DNA of 64,000 nucleotides from Candidatus Nitrospira nitrificans (GTDB lineage: Bacteria > Nitrospirota > Nitrospiria > Nitrospirales > Nitrospiraceae). Below are positions 60,680-64,000 of this stretch, piece by piece. Location: the NCBI RefSeq assembly GCF_001458775.1, contig NZ_CZPZ01000035.1, positions 1 to 64,000 of the forward strand, written 5' to 3'. The notes under the pieces were generated by a model. That model saw only the letters and a list, made by a program, of their open reading frames with translations, was not told the DNA's origin and searched no databases. Positions within the stretch are counted from its first letter, which is position 1, and each line of letters begins with the position of its first letter. A program made the position numbers and the translations under genes.

Positions 60680-60825
60680 CACATCCTCTCACCAACCTTG
60701 ACAAGTAGCACGGATGACTCCGTCGGTGGTTCCTTCGCGCCGGGAGCATCGCGTAAATCATCCTGATACGAATTGATCTCGGCATCCATTTTCACTTCCA
60801 CGAATGAAGGCCCTTCCCAGTTCAT
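60679..60825 (-). CDS. pqqA: PqqA precursor peptide, extended form
   Basis: 48 residues: MNWEGPSFVEVKMDAEINSY, then Gln-Asp-Asp and 25 more residues. E16 and Y20 have the classical E-x3-Y spacing and are the atoms of PQQ. AAAGGAGGACC precedes the ATG. Most known PqqA peptides are about 22-30 residues; here the follower segment DLRDAPGAKEPPTESSVLLV is long and ends in the pqqB overlap. First gene of pqqABCDE. Confidence 0.93.
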   Translation of the reverse strand: MNWEGPSFVEVKMDAEINSYQDDLRDAPGAKEPPTESSVLLVKVGERM

Positions 60826-60965
60826 GACGGGTCCTCCTTTATCGACAATGTGGTATAAACGCTCGAACCATGGCCACAAACAATCGTTGGTCAGCCGTTC
60901 TTCCGAACGTCGAGACTAATGGTCCGTGGTCGGCGTTCGAACCAATCAAGACCAAACAATTACCG

Positions 60966-61385
60966 CTACGGCGCAGACACCTGCTGAAGCATGGCCGTAG
61001 TTCGGCCGTCGTAATGATCCTCATGGTCGCGGACGGCATCCTGCTTTGCAACATGCACCACGCCGTCTTTGTGTTCCGGTGGGCTGTAGATGGTATACAG
61101 CTTCAATGCCTCATGACCTGAATTTCTGATGTTGTGTTCGGTCCCTGCCGGAATGACGACCGCTGAGCCGTCTTCGAGCGGATACTCCGCGCCGTCGAGG
61201 TACGCGGTGCCGCGACCCGCCTCGACTCTGATGAATTGATCCAGCCGATGGGTTTCCGTACCGATATCTTCCCCCGGTCTGAGGCTCATCAGGACCAGCT
61301 GACTGTGCGCTGCGGTGAACAAGACCTTGCGAAACATGTCATTTGTAATCGTCGCTTCTTCAATATTCGTGATGTAGTGGCCCAT
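60966..61385 (-). CDS. Cupin-domain protein
   Basis: 139 residues. SLRPGEDIGTETHRLDQFIRVEAGRGTAYLDG, then DGSAVVIPAGTEHNIRNSG holds two cupin motifs with His, Glu and His metal ligands. Germin-like single barrel, cytosolic; reaction unknown. GAGGAGGAG before the ATG. Upstream lies a CTAGG-type dyad with a weak TACACA 23 nt away. Confidence 0.88.
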   Translation of the reverse strand: MGHYITNIEEATITNDMFRKVLFTAAHSQLVLMSLRPGEDIGTETHRLDQFIRVEAGRGTAYLDGAEYPLEDGSAVVIPAGTEHNIRNSGHEALKLYTIYSPPEHKDGVVHVAKQDAVRDHEDHYDGRTTAMLQQVSAP

Positions 61386-61451
61386 GTCGGACTCCTCCTC
61401 TGGGAAGGGAATGTCATTCGAATGTGTAGCGGGATTCCGGCAGATTCGATA

Positions 61452-61467
61452 CTGGTACTTCCCCTAG
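61452..61467 (-). promoter_or_regulatory. CTAGG-type dyad (CTGGTACTTCCCCTAG)
   Basis: Two mismatches in one half-site. On the minus strand TACACA (61428-61423) follows after 23 nt, directed at the cupin gene at 61385. Confidence 0.5.
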
Positions 61468-61482
61468 CGCGGTCGGTCTTCA

Positions 61483-62652
61483 CTATTTCGCAATGGTAAT
61501 GCCGGGAACGGGGGCTCCAACGGGCTGCACCATCATTTGGAACAGTTGATATAACATGCCGAAAGCCTTGGCATTGCGGATCTCTCTCGGCTTATCCGGC
61601 GTCGGCTTCCGGATCCCGTAGTATCGGTCTGCATACCGTACCGACACGGCGGCGTTCTCCAATGCGCTTTCGGATTCTTCAATCGTCAAAAGGCGAGTCG
61701 TATCCAGATCATGGCCGGTGAATTCCCGCGCGACCCGCGCCAGGAACTCCAAGATGGAGTTGAAGCTACGTAGCGTGATCTGCCCCGTCATGGGAATTTC
61801 CCCGCCTGGAAACCCGGGCCGAATGTCGACGAGAATGTCGTTCGGCGGCCATTCCCTCAGACGATCCGCCAATTCTCGACGCACCGCATCGTCCACTTCA
61901 TGCGGGCGATAGTTTGCGATCAAGATGCGCATGCGGTTCAGCCGATACCTCTTGTCTCCGGCCGACTTCCATTTATAACCTTTGTCCAAGGCGGCCAACA
62001 CATCTCCGGGAGCGAGACCCCCCGGCAACGCCCCGATCCAAGCTTCCTCCGACATGACAGGATCGATATGTAGCCGATGCTCGTCATAGAGCGATGCCAA
62101 ATGACCCACGCGTCGTTGGAATTCTTCATATTCCTCGGGGCGTCCAGGATCATTCAAGTACACAACCGTTCCGGCGTCGGATTGAATCCGCAAGGAACTG
62201 GCCGCCATTTGCAGCGCCATGCCGACGTCCGCGCCGACCTCGAGCAATTTGAGAACTTTTCTTTCATCCAAGGGAGTTAGAAGGCGCGTGGTGAATTCCT
62301 CACCATCGATCGGCACGATGGTGATGGTCGGGTTTTCAGCGGCTGTCGCACTGAACAGCGGGCCGACCAATCCTCGAGCATCTCCTTCCGGTGGTGTAAT
62401 ACCCGCGCTTACGCGGAAGTCGAACGTAGCCGCGACACTGGAGACCTTCGTGAAATGTAGCGGCTGGTAAAATCGAGCGCGAATGATGTTCAACAACAGT
62501 TGCTCGCTGGTCACCCGTTCTACGCTTCGATCATAAGCCAACACCGCGTGATGAAGCGCGGTCGGCGAGATACATCCCATGAGAAGAGACATCACGCCCA
62601 CTACGCACGCGGGCGTGAAAGCATATGTGCATCCTGAGAAAGGGCGGCCCAC
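61483..62652 (-). CDS. Lipoprotein of unknown function
   Basis: 389 residues if it starts at GTG 62652. Lipobox LLMGC (Cys 27). The mature chain: AVLAYDRSVERVTSEQLLLNIIRARFYQPLHFTKVSSVAATFDF, then soluble alpha/beta sequence, FGMLYQLFQMMVQPVG near the end. No named domain. The start lacks a ribosome site: a predicted promoter (dyad 62687, TAAGAT 22 nt away) would begin transcription at about 62652, so the message is leaderless or starts at a later codon (62604 or 62592). Confidence 0.75.
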   Translation of the reverse strand: MGRPFSGCTYAFTPACVVGVMSLLMGCISPTALHHAVLAYDRSVERVTSEQLLLNIIRARFYQPLHFTKVSSVAATFDFRVSAGITPPEGDARGLVGPLFSATAAENPTITIVPIDGEEFTTRLLTPLDERKVLKLLEVGADVGMALQMAASSLRIQSDAGTVVYLNDPGRPEEYEEFQRRVGHLASLYDEHRLHIDPVMSEEAWIGALPGGLAPGDVLAALDKGYKWKSAGDKRYRLNRMRILIANYRPHEVDDAVRRELADRLREWPPNDILVDIRPGFPGGEIPMTGQITLRSFNSILEFLARVAREFTGHDLDTTRLLTIEESESALENAAVSVRYADRYYGIRKPTPDKPREIRNAKAFGMLYQLFQMMVQPVGAPVPGITIAK

Positions 62653-62686
62653 AATTGTATCTTATCCAGATAATTGGGCAGACCCA

Positions 62687-62702
62687 CTAGGGAAATCCAC
62701 AG
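62687..62702 (-). promoter_or_regulatory. CTAGG-type dyad, degenerate (CTAGGGAAATCCACAG)
   Basis: On the minus strand TAAGAT (62664-62659) lies after 22 nt, upstream of the lipoprotein gene. Confidence 0.45.
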
Positions 62703-62825
62703 TACGCCTTTATTCAACTGTAGGGCATGTTCTCGATTGGCTTTCAAGCTAGGACGCGGGCGATCCGCATCAGCACCGCATCACGAATGTCGTCGGAATT
62801 TATCATATCTCGTCGCGTGCAGAGG

Positions 62826-62859
62826 GATATGCATTTTATTGAGATATGTATTTTGTTGA
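62826..62859 (+). repeat. Tandem 17-bp AT-rich direct repeat
   Basis: Units GATATGCATTTTATTGA (62826-62842) and GATATGTATTTTGTTGA (62843-62859), 15 of 17 identical, about 150 bp upstream of the oxidoreductase start. Confidence 0.85.
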
Positions 62860-63003
62860 AAGGCGCGGCTTCTCGACAGGAGCGATATAGAAGCGGCGGA
62901 AGATCATAAACAGTTGCGGCAAGACATATCATCTCAACGCTCGGTCGGCCGCCGAGCTGAGTTGCAGAAAACGAGCTGAAACGTTTCCGTATGGGAGGGC
63001 AGC

Positions 63004-64000
63004 ATGAAAGACAAACCAGCCGATCAGACCACCTCGATATGGATGGCAACGGCGAATCCACCGGAGTTGTCGCCGCTCCAGCAATCATCGCGCGCCGACG
63101 TATGCGTCATCGGCGCGGGTATAGCGGGGCTCTCCGTGGCCTATGGCCTGGCGCGCGAGGGAAAGTCTGTCATCGTCTTGGATGACGGCCGCATCGGGAG
63201 CGGAATGACCGAGCGCACGACAGCCCATCTTTCGAATGAAATCGACGACACCTATACGGAGATCGAACGGTTGCACGGCCGAGAAGGCGCGCGCATTGCG
63301 GCCGCAAGTCACACGGCGGCTATCGATCGAATCGAAACCATCGTGCGAGAAGAGGAGATAGACTGTGATTTCGAACGCCTGGATGGATATCTCTTTCCGA
63401 CAGGGGAACAAGCCGAGCATTTCCTCAAACAGGAAATGGAAGCCGTTGAGCGCGCCGGTCTCGGGGTGGAGCGGCTCGATCGCGCCCCCGTAATCCCGCT
63501 CGCGCCTGGTCCTTGTTTGCGCTTTCCCCGCCAAGGACAGTTCCACCCGTTACGATATCTCATCGGCCTGGCCGCCGCGATTCACCGGCAAGGAGGCCGC
63601 ATCCATACCGGAACCCATGTCCGCCGAGTGCAGGGAGGAGCCGAGGCGCAAGTGGAAACAGACGACGGACGGCGCATCATGGCCGGCTCGATCGTGGTCG
63701 CCACCAACAACCCTATCAACGACCTTGTCGCCATTCATACCAAGCAAGCCCCCTACACAACCTATGTCATCGGCGCACGGGTGCCGGCCGGCTCCGTGCC
63801 CAAAGCCCTCTATTGGGATACGGAAGATCCGTACCATTATGTCCGGACCCAGCGGGTCAAGACGGCGAAGAACGCATATGATTGTTTGGTGGTCGGTGGA
63901 GAGGACCACAAGACAGGACAGGCTCAGGATGGTCAGGCCCGTCATGCGCGCCTGGAACAATGGGCACGAGAGCGGTTTCCCATGATTGAACATATCGAGT
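63004..64000 (+). CDS. FAD-dependent oxidoreductase, DadA-like (C-terminus beyond window)
   Basis: 332 residues visible from ATG 63004 after GGGAGGG. DVCVIGAGIAGLSVAYGLAREGKSVIVLD binds FAD; TTAHLSNEIDD and LPCLRFP-type FHPLRYLIGLAAAIHRQGGRIHTGT follow. This subfamily often ends in a Rieske [2Fe-2S] domain, which would lie beyond the edge. Substrate probably an amino acid or amine. Preceded by a tandem 17-bp repeat. Confidence 0.88.
   Translation, partial: MKDKPADQTTSIWMATANPPELSPLQQSSRADVCVIGAGIAGLSVAYGLAREGKSVIVLDDGRIGSGMTERTTAHLSNEIDDTYTEIERLHGREGARIAAASHTAAIDRIETIVREEEIDCDFERLDGYLFPTGEQAEHFLKQEMEAVERAGLGVERLDRAPVIPLAPGPCLRFPRQGQFHPLRYLIGLAAAIHRQGGRIHTGTHVRRVQGGAEAQVETDDGRRIMAGSIVVATNNPINDLVAIHTKQAPYTTYVIGARVPAGSVPKALYWDTEDPYHYVRTQRVKTAKNAYDCLVVGGEDHKTGQAQDGQARHARLEQWARERFPMIEHIE

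Larger units (their letters stand above)
62653..63003. other. Divergent intergenic region with a tandem repeat
   Basis: Between the lipoprotein and the FAD oxidoreductase. Contains a degenerate CTAGG-type dyad (62687-62702) and a 17-bp tandem AT-rich repeat at 62826-62859. No gene. Confidence 0.6.

Noticed and set aside
1-64000. CRISPR arrays, tRNA and rRNA genes, prophage or integrase genes
   Set aside because: Looked for regular spaced repeats, clover-leaf or rRNA-like sequence and phage or integrase motifs; none seen by eye.
1-64000. A restriction-modification, toxin-antitoxin or known defence island
   Set aside because: No nuclease, modification methyltransferase of DNA type or toxin-antitoxin pair recognised; the HerA-like ATPase at 29571 lacks a nuclease partner.

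Overview
This 64 kb window looks like chromosome of a Nitrospira-like bacterium (phylum Nitrospirota). That placement is an inference from gene content, moderately high GC and many small secreted 'domain of unknown function' proteins; there is no rRNA marker here. No rRNA, tRNA, CRISPR array or intact mobile element was seen. About 75 genes are supported, and both window edges cut through a gene.

Layout. 1-4.7 kb: a partial BACON/Ig-like secreted protein, a UDP-sugar dehydrogenase, a CBS-domain protein and the decayed remains of three insertion sequences (IS3, IS30 and IS5 types). 4.7-14.2 kb: tandem DUF2238 membrane proteins, two NarL-type response regulators, an outer-membrane barrel protein, and a signalling block made of a REC-HisKA_3-REC hybrid, a receiver protein and a PAS-type histidine kinase. 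14.2-24.6 kb: methyltransferases, a thioredoxin-reductase-like flavoprotein and many small stress-type proteins (DUF1579, YHS, DUF4142, OsmC, hemerythrin). 24.9-31.3 kb: an NtrC-type sigma-54 activator, a receiver protein, an epimerase-SPW-VKOR-SPW fusion and a HAD-HerA-like fusion. 31.5-44.2 kb: Slp lipoprotein, PRC-barrel proteins, a sensory-rhodopsin-transducer homologue, an AI-2E-type permease, short-chain dehydrogenases, cytochrome bd oxidase (cydAB), a Cys-rich copper-storage protein and a superoxide dismutase operon. 44.6-56.2 kb: DoxX, a BON/YtxH/DUF2934 stress operon, DNA ligase D, GAPDH, transaldolase, an FKBP isomerase and a cupin. 56.4-60.8 kb: a pqqABCDE operon followed by a PQQ-type sugar dehydrogenase. 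61-64 kb: a cupin, an unknown lipoprotein and a partial FAD oxidoreductase.

The most interesting signal is not a gene. A 16-bp dyad, CTAGG-N6-CCTAG, recurs in intergenic DNA across the whole window: six exact copies and about ten or more degenerate ones. Most lie upstream of small secreted or membrane stress-type genes, of a NarL-type regulator and of a histidine kinase. In several promoters the edge of the dyad sits 22-24 nt from a -10-like hexamer, which puts it at about -43, where an activator overlapping the -35 region would bind. I read this as a regulon that ties much of the window together. Its regulator is unproven, but the NarL-type response regulators and kinases encoded among the sites are natural candidates.
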